Source: Primorskyibacter flagellatus (lineage in GTDB: Bacteria; Pseudomonadota; Alphaproteobacteria; Rhodobacterales; Rhodobacteraceae). Taken from it: 64,000 nucleotides of DNA. Position numbers and translations under genes: made by a program. The stretch is from positions 124,001-188,000 of the forward strand of contig NZ_FWYD01000001.1 in the NCBI RefSeq assembly GCF_900176485.1, written 5' to 3'. The notes beneath the pieces were generated by a model. That model made no database searches and was not told the DNA's origin. It saw nothing but the letters and a program-made list of their open reading frames with translations. Positions 18,657 through 29,099 of the stretch are shown one piece after another (the first letter of the stretch is position 1; every line of letters starts with the position of its first letter).

Positions 18657-19997
18657 GTGCTGAAATTTAGCGGGATGGCCGGTTTGGCCGGGCTGATGTT
18701 GCTTGGTGCCTGTGGAGAACGTGAAGTGATCCTGCCGGGCGAACGGCTGGACCTGCGCGAGGTCTTGCAGGCCGAGGATGGCTTTGTCGATCAGGCCGAT
18801 GCGCTGAATGACGGCATCAACCGCGAGGCACCGATCCGCCTTCCTGCCATGTCCACCAATGGCAGCTGGCCGCAAGCCGCGGGCAGCGCGTTGTTTCGCG
18901 TTGACCACGCGCAGCTGGGCCGCAACCTGACCCCGGTCTGGTCCACAAGTATCGGGCAAGGCGACAAACGCCGGGCGCGGATCTCGACCGATCCCGTCGG
19001 CGGATCTGGACGCATCTTTACCATGGACAGCGCCTCGACCGTGACCGCGACATCGACCGGCGGCGCGACGCTGTGGCAGACCTCACTGACCCCGGCGCGC
19101 GATGGCGCGGGCGATGCGGGCGGCGGCGGTCTGGCGCTTGGGGACGGCACGCTTTACGTTTCGTCCGGCTTCGGGACCCTGACGGCGCTCGACCCGGCAA
19201 CCGGTGCCGAGAAATGGCAACAGAAACTGCAAGCCAGCGGCACAGGCACGCCCAGCTATCATGACGGCATCGTCTATCTGGTCGCGGGCGACAGCACCGC
19301 CTGGGCGCTTGAGGCCGATACCGGCCGCATCCGCTGGCAGGTTGACGGGCTTTCGGACGTGAACAACGTCGCAGGTGGCCCCGCACCCGTGGTCAGCGAC
19401 AAGCAGGTGGTGTTCTCCTTCGGCTCCAACGAGGTGCAATCGACCTTCCGCAAAGGCGGCATCCGGCTGTGGAACGCCTCGCTTGCCGGTCAGCGGGCGG
19501 GCTATGCCGCGGCTGGCATCGGCGATGTGACAGGCGATCCGATGCAGGTCGGCAATGTGCTTTACGCGGGCACGCATTCGGGCCGCACCATGGCGCTGAA
19601 CGCCGATAGCGGCGACAGGATCTGGACCGCACGGGACGGGGCGCTGGATGCGCTTTGGGTCACCGGCGGGTCGGTGTTCTTCGTGTCCGACCGCAACGAG
19701 CTTTTGCGTCTGGACGCCACTGACGGCAGCCGGATCTGGGCGGCGCAACTGCCCGGCTATACCCGCGAGAATCGCCCGCGCAAACGCAAGGCGATCCACG
19801 CGCATTTCGGTCCGATCCTTGCTGGTGGCCGGCTGGTCATCGCGTCCTCGGACGGGCAGATCCGCAGCTTTGACCCGGTCAGCGGCGCGCTGGTCGGCAG
19901 CACTGCGATACCCGGTGGCGCGACGTCGCGGCCCATCGTCATGGGCGGTGTGCTCTATGTCGTGTCGTCCAATGGGCAACTCCACGCTTTCCGTTGA
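18657..19997 (+). CDS. bamB: BamB-like outer-membrane assembly lipoprotein (beta-propeller)
   Basis: The 446-residue protein begins with a lipoprotein signal ending LMLLGAC, so Cys19 should be lipidated. The rest is an eight-bladed PQQ-type propeller with repeated motifs such as GTLYVSSGFGTLTALDPATGAEKW and DGIVYLVAGDSTAWALEADTG. BamB is an accessory subunit of the BAM complex that inserts outer-membrane proteins. GTG start at 18657. It sits between yfgM-like and der, the usual position. It is longer than E. coli BamB (392). Confidence 0.87.
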   Translation: MLKFSGMAGLAGLMLLGACGEREVILPGERLDLREVLQAEDGFVDQADALNDGINREAPIRLPAMSTNGSWPQAAGSALFRVDHAQLGRNLTPVWSTSIGQGDKRRARISTDPVGGSGRIFTMDSASTVTATSTGGATLWQTSLTPARDGAGDAGGGGLALGDGTLYVSSGFGTLTALDPATGAEKWQQKLQASGTGTPSYHDGIVYLVAGDSTAWALEADTGRIRWQVDGLSDVNNVAGGPAPVVSDKQVVFSFGSNEVQSTFRKGGIRLWNASLAGQRAGYAAAGIGDVTGDPMQVGNVLYAGTHSGRTMALNADSGDRIWTARDGALDALWVTGGSVFFVSDRNELLRLDATDGSRIWAAQLPGYTRENRPRKRKAIHAHFGPILAGGRLVIASSDGQIRSFDPVSGALVGSTAIPGGATSRPIVMGGVLYVVSSNGQLHAFR

Positions 19998-20045
19998 CGC
20001 CGAATTGCGCTATCGGGGCTGTCTGACGCGCCTTGGAGCCTGAAA

Positions 20046-21515
20046 ATGTCCTTCACCCTCGCCATCGTGGGCCGCCCGAATGTGGGAAAATCCACGCTGT
20101 TCAACCGCCTTGTCGGCAAACGCCTTGCTCTGGTCGATGACCAGCCGGGGGTGACGCGCGACCTGCGCGAAGGCGATGCCCGCCTTGCCGACCTGCGCTT
20201 TACGGTGATCGACACCGCCGGTCTTGAAGAGGCCACGGACGAATCCCTGCAAGGCCGGATGCGCAAGCTGACCGAACGCGCGGTGGATATGGCCGATATC
20301 TGCCTGTTCATGATCGACGCCCGTGCGGGCGTGACGACCACGGACGAGGTGTTTGCCGAAATCCTGCGCAAACGCGCCAAACATGTGATCCTGGCGGCCA
20401 ACAAGGGCGAAGGCGCTGCCGCCGATGCCGGCGTGATCGAGGCATACAGCCTTGGCCTGGGCGAACCCATCCGCCTGTCCGCCGAACATGGCGAAGGGTT
20501 GAACGACCTTTATTTGCATCTGATGCCGCTGGCTGACGGTTTTGCCGAACGGGCCGCCGAGGATGCGCCAGAGGTCGATGTGACACTGGACGAGGACGAA
20601 GCCGAGGCTGGCGAAGACGGCCCGGCGCTGCGTCCCATTACGGATGCGAAACCATTGCAGATCGCCGTCGTCGGCCGGCCCAATGCCGGCAAATCGACGC
20701 TGATCAACCAGATTCTGGGCGAAGAGAAACTGCTGACCGGGCCCGAGGCCGGGATCACCCGCGATGCAATCTCCAGCCGCACCAGTTGGGAGGGCACGCC
20801 GGTCCGGATTTTCGACACGGCCGGCATGCGCAAGAAGGCCAAGGTGCAGGACAAGCTGGAAAAGCTGTCCGTATCAGACGGGTTGCGCGCGGTGAAATTC
20901 GCGGAGGTGGTCGTCGTGCTGCTGGATGCCGAAATTCCGTTCGAAAGCCAAGATTTGCGGATTGCCGACCTTGCCGAACGCGAAGGCCGCGCCGTGGTGA
21001 TCGCCGTGAACAAATGGGACATCGAAGAAGACCGGCAGGGCAAGCTGCGCGATCTCAAGGAAGCGTTTGAACGTCTGCTGCCGCAATTGCGCGGCGCGCC
21101 TTTGGTCACGGTGTCGGCCAAGACGGGCCGGGGGCTGGACCGGCTGCACGCCGCGATCATGAAGGCGCATGATGTCTGGAACCGCCGCGTATCCACCGCG
21201 CAGCTCAACCGCTGGCTGACCGGCATGCTGGAGCAGCACCCGCCGCCCGCGCCACAGGGCAAGCGCATCAAGCTGCGCTACATGACACAGGCCAAGACCC
21301 GGCCGCCGGGCTTCGTGGTGATGTGCTCGCATCCCGACAAGCTGCCTGCCAGCTATTCGCGCTATCTTGTGAACGGGCTGCGCGAGGATTTCGACATGCC
21401 CGGCACGCCGATCCGGCTGTTCATGCGCGGCCAAAGCGACAAGAACCCCTTCAAGGGCCGCCGCAAGACCAATGCGGGCGCGCTGACCAAGCATCTGGGC
21501 AAGCGCTCGAAGTAG
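20046..21515 (+). CDS. der: Ribosome biogenesis GTPase Der (EngA)
   Basis: The 489-residue protein has two tandem GTPase domains, with P-loops GRPNVGKST (residue 8) and GRPNAGKST (about 212), both followed by DTAG switch II motifs and NKxD motifs (the first domain has NKGE, the second NKWD). A KH-like C-terminal domain ends basic ([20 protein letters not shown]). Der is needed for 50S subunit maturation. ATG at 20046. A strong terminator follows. Confidence 0.95.
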   Translation: MSFTLAIVGRPNVGKSTLFNRLVGKRLALVDDQPGVTRDLREGDARLADLRFTVIDTAGLEEATDESLQGRMRKLTERAVDMADICLFMIDARAGVTTTDEVFAEILRKRAKHVILAANKGEGAAADAGVIEAYSLGLGEPIRLSAEHGEGLNDLYLHLMPLADGFAERAAEDAPEVDVTLDEDEAEAGEDGPALRPITDAKPLQIAVVGRPNAGKSTLINQILGEEKLLTGPEAGITRDAISSRTSWEGTPVRIFDTAGMRKKAKVQDKLEKLSVSDGLRAVKFAEVVVVLLDAEIPFESQDLRIADLAEREGRAVVIAVNKWDIEEDRQGKLRDLKEAFERLLPQLRGAPLVTVSAKTGRGLDRLHAAIMKAHDVWNRRVSTAQLNRWLTGMLEQHPPPAPQGKRIKLRYMTQAKTRPPGFVVMCSHPDKLPASYSRYLVNGLREDFDMPGTPIRLFMRGQSDKNPFKGRRKTNAGALTKHLGKRSK

Positions 21516-21528
21516 CGGTTTTCAGATT

Positions 21529-21552
21529 GAGCGCTTCCGCGCGCTCTTTTTT
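21529..21552 (+). terminator. Rho-independent terminator after der
   Basis: GAGCGC and GCGCTC form a stem across TTCCGC, followed directly by six T, 14 bases after the der stop codon. Confidence 0.8.
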
Positions 21553-21615
21553 CAGCAATTTGCAGCGTGACGCGACAGCCTTTCGGGTAGGGACCCCGGA
21601 AGGCTGTTTCGATTC

Positions 21616-21637
21616 GAGTATTTTTACCAAGAAGAAG
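21616..21637 (+). repeat. Dispersed repeat, core only
   Basis: GAGTATTTTT-A-CCAAGAAGAAG matches the core at 4037-4058 (minus) in 21 of 22 positions. The GC-rich palindromic arm of the full copy is missing here; the bases before the core instead read CCGGAAGGCTG. It lies in a gene-free stretch. Confidence 0.55.
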
Positions 21638-21972
21638 CCATCACGACGGAGCCCTTGGTGAAGGAAATTTACGAGCGAAATCTTGCCATTGGCGGGTTTG
21701 ACGACAGAGGCGGCGGGAACCTGCACGCAGGCTTGGCGGGGGTCCGCGCAGAGCTGGTCAAAACCGGATGCCGATGCATTTTTCCGCCGGGTTTTTCGGC
21801 AATCTTCTGCCTGTCGGTGGCACCTATCTGCCGATTTCACGGGCGGTGCCCAAAGCGCTCCGGTTGGGCTTGAAAGGGGCGCGAAAGAGGGCTTTGTCAT
21901 GGGCATGACGGACGAAACGCCGTCGATTTCGCGGCCATGAATGGCCGTGCAACTCAACCTAGGAGAAGACTT

Positions 21973-22209
21973 ATGAAACTCGCAGCACTCACACTCGGAA
22001 CTGTCCTTGCTCTTGGTGCAGCACAGGTTCATGCCGAGACCATGGTCGAGGATATGGATGCCAGCGGAGCCTATTCGATGGAAGAGCTTCAGGCGGCCTA
22101 TCCCGATCTGACCGAGGATGGGTTTGCCCAGATCGACACGTCGGGTGACGGTGAAGTCGATGCCGACGAGCTGGCCGCCGCGCGCGAAGCCGGTGTTGTC
22201 GCTGAATAA
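21973..22209 (+). CDS. Small secreted EF-hand protein
   Basis: A 78-residue protein with a cleavable signal peptide (MKLAALTLGTVLALGAAQVHA) followed by two EF-hand loops. The first, DMDASGAYSMEE, keeps the 1-3-5-12 pattern; the second, DTSGDGEVDADE, is canonical. It should bind calcium in the periplasm or outside. AGGAGA sits six bases before the ATG at 21973. Its partner and function are unknown. It is monocistronic; the downstream gene is convergent. Confidence 0.82.
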   Translation: MKLAALTLGTVLALGAAQVHAETMVEDMDASGAYSMEELQAAYPDLTEDGFAQIDTSGDGEVDADELAAAREAGVVAE

Positions 22210-22249
22210 TTGACGGCAGGGCCTCCGCCTTGCAGCGGGGGCCCGTCGC

Positions 22250-22288
22250 GCACCGGGGGCGTGCCTGAGAAGGCGCGCAACCCGGTGC
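22250..22288. terminator. Strong hairpin between convergent genes
   Basis: GCACCGGG pairs with CCCGGTGC, and inside it GCGTGCC pairs with GGCGCGC around the loop TGAGAA, giving a stem of about 15 pairs. There is no T-run on either side, so it may be a processing barrier rather than an intrinsic terminator for the converging EF-hand and TspO-like genes. Confidence 0.45.
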
Positions 22289-22304
22289 CTCTTGGCTTTC
22301 GGGT

Positions 22305-23006
22305 CTATTCGGTATCGGTGCCGCGCAGGGCGAGGATCACCAGAATGCCGATGACGGCCAGCGCCGTCACCGCCACGTTCAGCGGGTCGGAATTGGCAAC
22401 CACGATCCCCACCAGCGCCCAGATGATGGTGATGCCGTAGCTGGGTGCACGGTGCAGGAAATATTGCGTGGCCACAGCACCTGCCAACCCAAGGCTCAGC
22501 GCCAGTAGCGCCGCGGGGGTTTCCGACAACCAGCCATATCCGCCCAGCAAAAGCCCGACCGACACTGCCGAGGCGGCTGTCAGCCAGCCCGCATAGACCG
22601 CGATCGGCGCCTGTTGCCACCAGCGGTCGGTATCGCCCGACTTGAACAATGCCATCAATGCCGTGCCAAGCATGATGAAGATCAGCACCGTGGCAAGGAC
22701 CGGCGAGAGGTTGGCCAGCGGAATCCAGACAGCTCCCACCGCCATGCTGGCAAAGAGCCAGGGCCGCATCGGTGCCCAATCTGGATCGTCCCACCGGCGG
22801 ATCAGGCCAAAGCCGCTGCCGGCAATGAGCCACGCATAGATCAGCCCCCAGATCGAGAACGCGTACCCCGCAGGCTGCACGGGCGGGTTGACCTGCGGGA
22901 CCGGAAAGCGGTCAGGAGGGAACCCGCTGAACCCCTGCGACAGCAAGGGAGAGGCGGCAAAACCCACCGCCGCCAGCAGCACGAGGGGGGCCCAGACTCG
23001 TGTCAT
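22305..23006 (-). CDS. TspO/MBR-related membrane protein
   Basis: A 233-residue, Trp-rich membrane protein with about six hydrophobic segments. The PAGYAFSIWGLIYAWL segment (about residues 46-61) is characteristic of the TspO-related family. True TspO has five helices and about 160 residues and regulates tetrapyrrole traffic; this longer relative has no assigned function that I know. It lies just downstream of serS (12 bases between them) on the same strand, so it is probably cotranscribed. Confidence 0.72.
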   Translation of the reverse strand: MTRVWAPLVLLAAVGFAASPLLSQGFSGFPPDRFPVPQVNPPVQPAGYAFSIWGLIYAWLIAGSGFGLIRRWDDPDWAPMRPWLFASMAVGAVWIPLANLSPVLATVLIFIMLGTALMALFKSGDTDRWWQQAPIAVYAGWLTAASAVSVGLLLGGYGWLSETPAALLALSLGLAGAVATQYFLHRAPSYGITIIWALVGIVVANSDPLNVAVTALAVIGILVILALRGTDTE

Positions 23007-23018
23007 GCAGTGTGCTCC

Positions 23019-24311
23019 TCAGACCAATGTGCCATCGGCGCTCAGCCGGGTCTTGCCGCGCAGCCAAGGGTGCAGCGCCTCTGGCAGATCGACCGAGCCA
23101 TCCTCTTGCTGGCCGTTCTCCAGTACCGCGATCAGGCAACGCCCCACCGCAAGGCCAGAGCCGTTGAGCGTGTGCACATATTCCGGCTTGCCGCCGCCTG
23201 CGGGTTTGAACCGCGCATTCATCCGGCGGGCCTGAAACGCATCGCAGACCGAGACAGAGCTGATCTCGCGATAAGCGTCCTGTCCGGGCAGCCAGACCTC
23301 GATGTCATGGGTGCGGCGCGCGCCAAAGCCCATATCGCCGGTGCAGAGCGCAACCGTCCGGTAAGGCAGGCCCAGCCGTTCCAGAATGCCCTGTGCACAT
23401 TCCGTCATGCGGTCCAGTTCCGCGCGGCTGTGATTGGGATGGGTCACGCTGACCATCTCGACCTTCTCGAACTGGTGCTGGCGCAGCATGCCCGCCGTGT
23501 CACGGCCCGCAGAACCAGCCTCGGACCGGAAGCATTGCGAATGCGCGACATAACGGCGGGGCAGGGTGTCTTCGTCCACCGTCAACCCGTTCACGATATT
23601 GGTCAGCGTCACCTCGGAGGTCGGGATCAGCCACCAGCCATTCGTCGTCTGATAGCTGTCCTCGCCGAATTTCGGCAATTGCCCGGTGCCCAGCATCATC
23701 TCTTCGCGCACCAGCACGGGGGTCCATGTTTCGGACAGACCGTTTTCCTCGACATGCGTGTCCAGCATGAATTGCGCCAGCGCCCGGTGAATGCGCGCGA
23801 CACCGCCCGACAGCACGACAAACCGCGCGCCCGACAGTTTTGCGGCGGTCTCGAAATCCATGCCCGGTTTCACGCCCGCCAGATCGTAATGTTCCCTTGG
23901 GTCAAAATCGAACGCGCGCGGGGTGCCCCAGCGGTGCGTCTCGACATTGTCATCCTCGTCGGTCCCGTCCGGCACATCGTCATGCGGCAGGTTGGGCAGG
24001 GTCAACAACAGCGCGGTCAGCCGCTCATCCTCGGCTTTTGCCGTCGCCTGCATGTCCGCCATCTCGGTCTTTTTCGCGGCCACCAAGGCACGCAGACGCT
24101 CAAACTCTGCCTCGTCACCGCGGCCCTTGGCGGCCCCCACTTCCTTGGACGCCTTGTTCTGTTCGGCCTGTGCGGTCTCTGCGGCGTGGATCGCGGCACG
24201 GCGCGCCTCGTCGATGGCCAGAACATCCGACGACACCGGCGCAACGCCTCTGCGGGACAGCGCCGCGTCAAAAGCAGCCGGGTTTTCGCGGATGGCGCGG
24301 ATGTCATGCAT
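23019..24311 (-). CDS. serS: Seryl-tRNA synthetase
   Basis: The 430-residue class II synthetase charges tRNA-Ser. The N-terminal coiled-coil arm spans about residues 28-100 ([28 protein letters not shown]). Motif 2 reads [13 protein letters not shown] and motif 3 [18 protein letters not shown]. Length is normal. The ATG at 24311 gives [22 protein letters not shown], the usual N-terminus; the open frame upstream of it is unrelated sequence. Confidence 0.96.
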   Translation of the reverse strand: MHDIRAIRENPAAFDAALSRRGVAPVSSDVLAIDEARRAAIHAAETAQAEQNKASKEVGAAKGRGDEAEFERLRALVAAKKTEMADMQATAKAEDERLTALLLTLPNLPHDDVPDGTDEDDNVETHRWGTPRAFDFDPREHYDLAGVKPGMDFETAAKLSGARFVVLSGGVARIHRALAQFMLDTHVEENGLSETWTPVLVREEMMLGTGQLPKFGEDSYQTTNGWWLIPTSEVTLTNIVNGLTVDEDTLPRRYVAHSQCFRSEAGSAGRDTAGMLRQHQFEKVEMVSVTHPNHSRAELDRMTECAQGILERLGLPYRTVALCTGDMGFGARRTHDIEVWLPGQDAYREISSVSVCDAFQARRMNARFKPAGGGKPEYVHTLNGSGLAVGRCLIAVLENGQQEDGSVDLPEALHPWLRGKTRLSADGTLV

Positions 24312-24516
24312 CTGTCTGGTCCTTCGTGATGAATCGTTCTGTGCGGCGTTATGCACCAGAATTCGCGCGGGCGGTACTGGCGGTTTTGACGCTGTTGTGC
24401 TGCGCATGTCAGGGGCGCGCCGCCCATGTTTTGCCCGTGAGGTGCATTGGACGCAACCCGCAACGCTGCGCGATTGCCTGACTCCGCATGTGTTTTGCCG
24501 GACTGCCGCTGTTTTG

Positions 24517-25191
24517 TCAGGGGGCGTCCGTCATCCGGGTCAATACCCAGTCTCCTACAGGGGCACCCAGACTGGCCGTGCTGTTCGCGCCATTGACCAC
24601 GCCCACAACATGCCAGATGCCGTCAACCTGCTGGAAGACTGGCCCGCCAGAGGTACCGCCTCGCGCCGGACAGGACAGCCACAGCTGGGTATCGCTTAGC
24701 CGCTGACAATCGAACCGCGCGCCCAGCCGGTGCGGCCGGTTGTCCTGATATCCCATGATCGCGACGATCCCAGGCTGCGGTGCGTGGATTGCAAACGGTG
24801 TCACCTCCAGCGGGTGTTTCAGCCACATCAAAGCGATGTCCGATGGGCCGGGCTTGTCGGCATAATCGGGGTGCACCAAGACCCGTTGGGCAGCTGAATC
24901 GCCGGCATAGTCCCCGCCCAGCCAGCCCGCGACGAAATGCAAGCGGCTCAGCGGAATGACCCCGTTGCGCCCCTGCACGCAATGGGCGGCGGTCAGCACC
25001 AGATCAGGGCCGATCAGCGTGCCGGAACACAGCGCCTTCTGATTGAACCCCGCCTGATTGACCCGCCCGACGGCCTGCCACGCGGCGTGATCGTCGAGCG
25101 GCAAGGCAGGCAATTCGGCCTGTGCCTGCACCCCAAGACCCAGCGCAAGGAGGACCGACGCCCAAAACCTGACGCGCCGCTCTGCGATCAC
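24517..25191 (-). CDS. Secreted trypsin-like serine protease (S1 family)
   Basis: The 224-residue product has a signal peptide ([21 protein letters not shown]) and a chymotrypsin-fold catalytic set: LTAAHC (His), SDIALMWL (Asp) and GGTSGGPV (Ser), with the early [11 protein letters not shown] strand. It is probably a periplasmic or secreted peptidase. The start is uncertain. GTG at 25191 puts the signal peptide at the N-terminus. An in-frame ATG at 25323 has a good SD (AAGGGGA) but would add 44 residues before the signal sequence. It lies alone, divergent from yajC. Confidence 0.82.
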   Translation of the reverse strand: MIAERRVRFWASVLLALGLGVQAQAELPALPLDDHAAWQAVGRVNQAGFNQKALCSGTLIGPDLVLTAAHCVQGRNGVIPLSRLHFVAGWLGGDYAGDSAAQRVLVHPDYADKPGPSDIALMWLKHPLEVTPFAIHAPQPGIVAIMGYQDNRPHRLGARFDCQRLSDTQLWLSCPARGGTSGGPVFQQVDGIWHVVGVVNGANSTASLGAPVGDWVLTRMTDAP

Positions 25192-25583
25192 CCCGGTCAG
25201 TGCGGCGGCGTGCCGGGCTTTGGGGGCGGGTGTCAGCGGGGGTATGTGGCACCGTGGTCTCTGTCCGGCAAAGTCCGGGTCGCTTTCCGACGCGGCGTCT
25301 TTGTCACTGCTGGCCCGTTGCATGGCGCGTCCCCTTGATGTCCCGAATAGAAGTCCCGACGCCCCTCGCGACGAGTGCAGCGGGCGGCTTGGCGGCACCC
25401 TATCGTCGCTGCGTCTTGGCGGCAATCGACACGGATTTGCCGCGCAAGGGGCATTTGTACACACCGGCGGCACAAAAAGCACAAAACGCCCCGATCAAGC
25501 CGCCTTGCAATGCCCCGGCTCTGCGCATAGGTTCCGCCAGAATTTGCGGGGGGCCACCCCGCCTGAACCAACGGAGCCTTCCC

Positions 25584-25871
25584 ATGGACACCAGCGCCAT
25601 CGCGCAGTTTCTGCCCCTCATTCTGATCTTCGCGATCATGTATTTCCTGCTGATCCGTCCGCAGCAGAAAAAGCTGAAAGAACATCAGAAGATGGTAAGC
25701 GCCCTGCGTCGCGGCGATCAGGTTGTCACCCAGGGTGGCCTGATCGGCAAGGTCGTAAAGGTGAAGGAAAACAACGAGCTGGAAGTTGAGCTTTCCGAAG
25801 GCGTAAAGGTTCGCGTGGTGCAATCCACCATCGCGCAGGTGCTGTCCAAGACAGAACCCGCCGACACCTGA
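25584..25871 (+). CDS. yajC: SecYEG accessory subunit YajC
   Basis: A 95-residue protein with a single N-terminal membrane helix (about residues 6-24), then RPQQKKLKEHQKM and the GDQVVTQGGLIGKV segment typical of YajC. It associates with SecD and SecF. GGAG lies before the ATG at 25584. It heads the block yajC-secD-secF. Confidence 0.95.
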   Translation: MDTSAIAQFLPLILIFAIMYFLLIRPQQKKLKEHQKMVSALRRGDQVVTQGGLIGKVVKVKENNELEVELSEGVKVRVVQSTIAQVLSKTEPADT

Positions 25872-25907
25872 TCCGCCCAATTTCTGCCTCGTAGACGGAG
25901 CGGCCTT

Positions 25908-27569
25908 ATGCTGCAAATCGACCTTTGGAAGCGCGTGCTGATATGGGCAGTCTGTATCGCGGGCCTGGCGCTGGCCCTGCCCAACGCCTTCTACACCCGC
26001 GTCGAGACGCATAACGACGCCGTGGCTGCCATAGAGGTTGCAGGCGAGACACCGGAACTTGCCGCGAAATCAGCAGGTTGGCCGTCTTTCCTGCCGTCGT
26101 CCCTGGTCAATCTGGGCCTTGATCTGCGCGGCGGAGTGCATCTTCTGGCAGAAGTTCAGGTCGAGGATGTCTACAAGGCGCGGATGGATTCCATGTGGCC
26201 GGAATTGCGAAACGCCCTGCGCGATGCGCGCAACGATGTCGGCACGATCCGTCTGCAACCTTCCGGCGATGATGAACTTCGCGTGAAGATCTCGCAGCCC
26301 GAAGGCATGGCGCGGGCGATCGAGGTTGCGCGCGCACTGTCGCAGCCCGTCAGTTCGATCACCGCGGCGGGCGCGCGCGATCTGGACGTGTCGGGCGATG
26401 GCGATGTGCTGATCGTCACCCTGTCCGAGGCTGAACGCACGGCGATGGATGACCGCACATTGCAGCAAGCCCTTGAAATCATTAGGCGCCGGATTGACGA
26501 GGTTGGCACACGCGAACCCACGATCCAGCGTCAGGGCGCCGACCGCATCCTGATTCAGGTGCCCGGCATCGGGTCCGCGGAAGAGTTGATCGCGATCATC
26601 GGCACCACCGCGCAACTGACCTTTCAGCCTGTCATCGGACGCGGCTCGAATGCCGATGCCTCCGTGCCCGGCGGACAGGAAGTGCTGCCATCGCTTGATG
26701 AAGAAGGGCTATATTACACGCTGGAAACCGCGCCTGTGGTCACGGGCGAAGAGCTGACCGACGCGCAACCGGCCTTTGACCAGAACGGGCGTCCCGCCGT
26801 GAACTTTCGCTTCAACCCGACAGGGGCGCGGAAATTCGGCGATTACACCGCCCAGAACATCGGCAGCCCCTTTGCCATCGTGCTGGATAACGAGGTGATC
26901 AGCGCGCCGGTGATCCAAAGCCATATTCCGGGCGGTTCGGGCATTATCACGGGCAATTTCACCGTCGAGGAATCCACCAAACTCGCCGTGTTGCTGCGCG
27001 CGGGCGCGCTGCCTGCGGGCCTCAACTTTCTCGAACAGCGCACCATCGGACCAGAGCTTGGCCAGGACAGCATCGACGCAGGGAAGATCGCCTGTATCGT
27101 CGCCTTCGTTGCGGTGCTTGTCTTCATGTTCCTCAGCTACGGCCTGTTCGGCTTCTTTGCCAATATCGCGCTGCTGATAAATGTGGGTCTGCTTTTCGGA
27201 CTGCTCAGCCTGATCGGCGCGACGCTCACGCTGCCGGGGATTGCGGGCATCGTGCTGACCATCGGCATGGCGGTGGATGCCAATGTGCTGATCTTCGAGC
27301 GTATCCGCGAAGAGCTGAAATCCGCCAGAGGCCCGGCGCGAGCCATTGATCTGGGCTATGAAAAGGCGCTGTCGGCGATCACCGACGCCAATATCACCAC
27401 CTTCATCACGGCCGTGATCCTGTTCGCCATGGGCTCTGGCCCGGTGCGCGGCTTTGCCATCACTCTGGGCATCGGCATTCTGACATCCGTGTTCACCGCG
27501 ATCTTCGTCACCCGCCTGCTGGTGGTGATGTGGTTCGAACGCACCCGCCCCAAGACGATCGAGGTCTGA
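25908..27569 (+). CDS. secD: Protein translocase subunit SecD
   Basis: The 553-residue protein uses proton motive force to pull preproteins to the periplasmic side. After TM1 (residues 6-26) comes LGLDLRGGVHLLAEV, the SecD signature, then the large P1 domain and five C-terminal helices with GMAVDANVLIFERIREEL. Length is usual. It ends 3 bases before secF. Confidence 0.96.
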   Translation: MLQIDLWKRVLIWAVCIAGLALALPNAFYTRVETHNDAVAAIEVAGETPELAAKSAGWPSFLPSSLVNLGLDLRGGVHLLAEVQVEDVYKARMDSMWPELRNALRDARNDVGTIRLQPSGDDELRVKISQPEGMARAIEVARALSQPVSSITAAGARDLDVSGDGDVLIVTLSEAERTAMDDRTLQQALEIIRRRIDEVGTREPTIQRQGADRILIQVPGIGSAEELIAIIGTTAQLTFQPVIGRGSNADASVPGGQEVLPSLDEEGLYYTLETAPVVTGEELTDAQPAFDQNGRPAVNFRFNPTGARKFGDYTAQNIGSPFAIVLDNEVISAPVIQSHIPGGSGIITGNFTVEESTKLAVLLRAGALPAGLNFLEQRTIGPELGQDSIDAGKIACIVAFVAVLVFMFLSYGLFGFFANIALLINVGLLFGLLSLIGATLTLPGIAGIVLTIGMAVDANVLIFERIREELKSARGPARAIDLGYEKALSAITDANITTFITAVILFAMGSGPVRGFAITLGIGILTSVFTAIFVTRLLVVMWFERTRPKTIEV

Positions 27570-27572
27570 TCC

Positions 27573-28541
27573 ATGCGCCTGAGACTGGTACCCGAGACGA
27601 CGAACTGGGATTTCTTCAGCCGCTCAAAGCTGTGGCTGGGCATTTCGGCCTTCATGATCGTGCTTGCCCTGATCTCGTTCGGGGCGCGCGGGCTGAATTA
27701 CGGCATCGACTTTCGCGGCGGTACGACCATCCGCACGCAAAGCGAACAGACGGTGGATGTGGGCGCGTATCGTGACGCGCTGGCCGCGCTGGAACTGGGC
27801 GACATCACCATATCCGAAGTGTTCGACCCCAATTTCGGGCCAGAGCAGAATGTGGCGATGATCCGCATTCAGGCCCAGGACGAGACGGATAGCGTTTCAT
27901 CCGAAACCATTGTCGCCGCTGAAAACGCCTTGTCCGAGGTGACCCCGGATATCAGGTTCGTGTCGGTGGAATCGGTTGGCCCGAAAGTCTCTGGCGAGTT
28001 GATCCAGACCGCCGTGATTGCGGTCGTTCTCGCGATCTTTGCGGTGCTCGTCTATATCTGGCTCAGGTTCGAATGGCAGTTTGCGCTTGGGGCCGTGGTC
28101 GCGCTCGTGCATGACGTGGTGCTGACCATCGGCGTGTTCTCCGAGGTCGGCATCAAGTTCGATCTTGCGATCATCGCGGCGCTTCTGACCATTGTGGGCT
28201 ATTCGTTGAACGATACGGTCGTGGTGTTCGACCGCGTTCGCGAAAACCTTCGAAAGTTCAAGAAGATGGAGCTTAAGGAAGTTCTGAATGTCTCGATCAA
28301 CGAGACCCTGAGCCGGACCTTCATGACCTCGATCACCACGCTGATTGCGCTGATCGCGCTGTTTGTTCTGGGCGGCGACGTGATCCGTGGCTTTGTCTTT
28401 GCGATGATCTGGGGTGTTGTCGTGGGCACCTATTCGTCGATCTTCGTGGCCTCGACCTCCCTGCTTTGGTTGGGCGTCAAGCGCGATTGGACAAAGACGG
28501 ATGGCAAGGCCGGAACGCAATTCGCGGATATTGATGCCTGA
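27573..28541 (+). CDS. secF: Protein translocase subunit SecF
   Basis: A 322-residue partner of SecD. It has the GIDFRGGTTIRTQ motif after TM1 (about residues 47-60) and the conserved SLNDTVVVFDRVRENLRK near residue 211, plus six helices. It forms the SecDF complex with the upstream products. Three bases separate it from secD, so they are translationally linked. Confidence 0.96.
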   Translation: MRLRLVPETTNWDFFSRSKLWLGISAFMIVLALISFGARGLNYGIDFRGGTTIRTQSEQTVDVGAYRDALAALELGDITISEVFDPNFGPEQNVAMIRIQAQDETDSVSSETIVAAENALSEVTPDIRFVSVESVGPKVSGELIQTAVIAVVLAIFAVLVYIWLRFEWQFALGAVVALVHDVVLTIGVFSEVGIKFDLAIIAALLTIVGYSLNDTVVVFDRVRENLRKFKKMELKEVLNVSINETLSRTFMTSITTLIALIALFVLGGDVIRGFVFAMIWGVVVGTYSSIFVASTSLLWLGVKRDWTKTDGKAGTQFADIDA

Positions 28542-28650
28542 CCTGTCGGCAAGGGCGCTGTAACGCGCGTCTGCCGTTGGCCATCTCTTTCGCGGGCGTT
28601 ACGCTGGCGGTACCAAGCGGAAAGCCGCTGTGCGACTGAAGGAGAAGGAC

Positions 28651-29004
28651 ATGCGCCTGAACGAGATTGTCTTTACCGATGCCCAGCCCGTCGAGGGCTA
28701 TGGGTCGGGCTATTTTCGGATCGGCGGCAAAGTCGTGGAAGGCCCGGTTATTCTAAGCGCGGGAGGTGTGCAAAGCTGGGGCGGCTATGACGACCGCGCG
28801 CCGCTTTTGGCGCTTGCCGAGGACATTGACGTGCTGTTCGTCGGCACAGGTGCCGAGATCCTGCATTTGCCGCGTGACTTGCGCGAAGAATTGGAGGCCG
28901 CGGGCATGGGGATCGAGGTGATGAACGCGCCCTCGGCCTGCCGGACGTATAATGTGCTGCTGTCCGAAGGTCGGCGCGTGGCACTGGCCGCGCTGCCGGT
29001 TTGA
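28651..29004 (+). CDS. Mth938-like (Xcc1710/DUF498) domain protein
   Basis: A 117-residue small soluble protein. The IGGKVVEGPVILSAGGVQSW and LFVGTGAEILHLPRDLRE segments mark the Mth938 fold; mitochondrial members (NDUFAF3) assist complex I assembly, but bacterial roles are not settled. AAGGAG lies six bases before the ATG at 28651. In Rhodobacterales it commonly sits between secF and ccmA, as here. Confidence 0.85.
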   Translation: MRLNEIVFTDAQPVEGYGSGYFRIGGKVVEGPVILSAGGVQSWGGYDDRAPLLALAEDIDVLFVGTGAEILHLPRDLREELEAAGMGIEVMNAPSACRTYNVLLSEGRRVALAALPV

Positions 29005-29099
29005 GCGTGCCGGTGGGGCCTTGCCGGGGCAGTAATCAACATCACCCGCGCGCATTTGATCTCTTTTGTCCGTGCGGGCAATGAATTAAGCCCGACACC

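Larger units (their letters stand above)
21516..21972. other. Intergenic region with terminator and repeat core, no gene seen
   Basis: The 457 bases between der and the EF-hand gene hold the der terminator and a truncated copy of the dispersed repeat (21616-21637). A short open frame beginning with TTG at 21655 has no SD, no similarity I recognise and unlikely composition, so I do not call it. Confidence 0.5.

Noticed and set aside
21655-21873. 72-codon frame between der and the EF-hand gene
   Set aside because: TTG start without SD, no similarity, lies next to a repeat.
24329-24481. 50-codon plus-strand frame with a hydrophobic stretch and LLCCAC lipobox-like motif
   Set aside because: No ribosome binding site, overlaps the divergent serS/protease junction region, and no similarity; probably chance.
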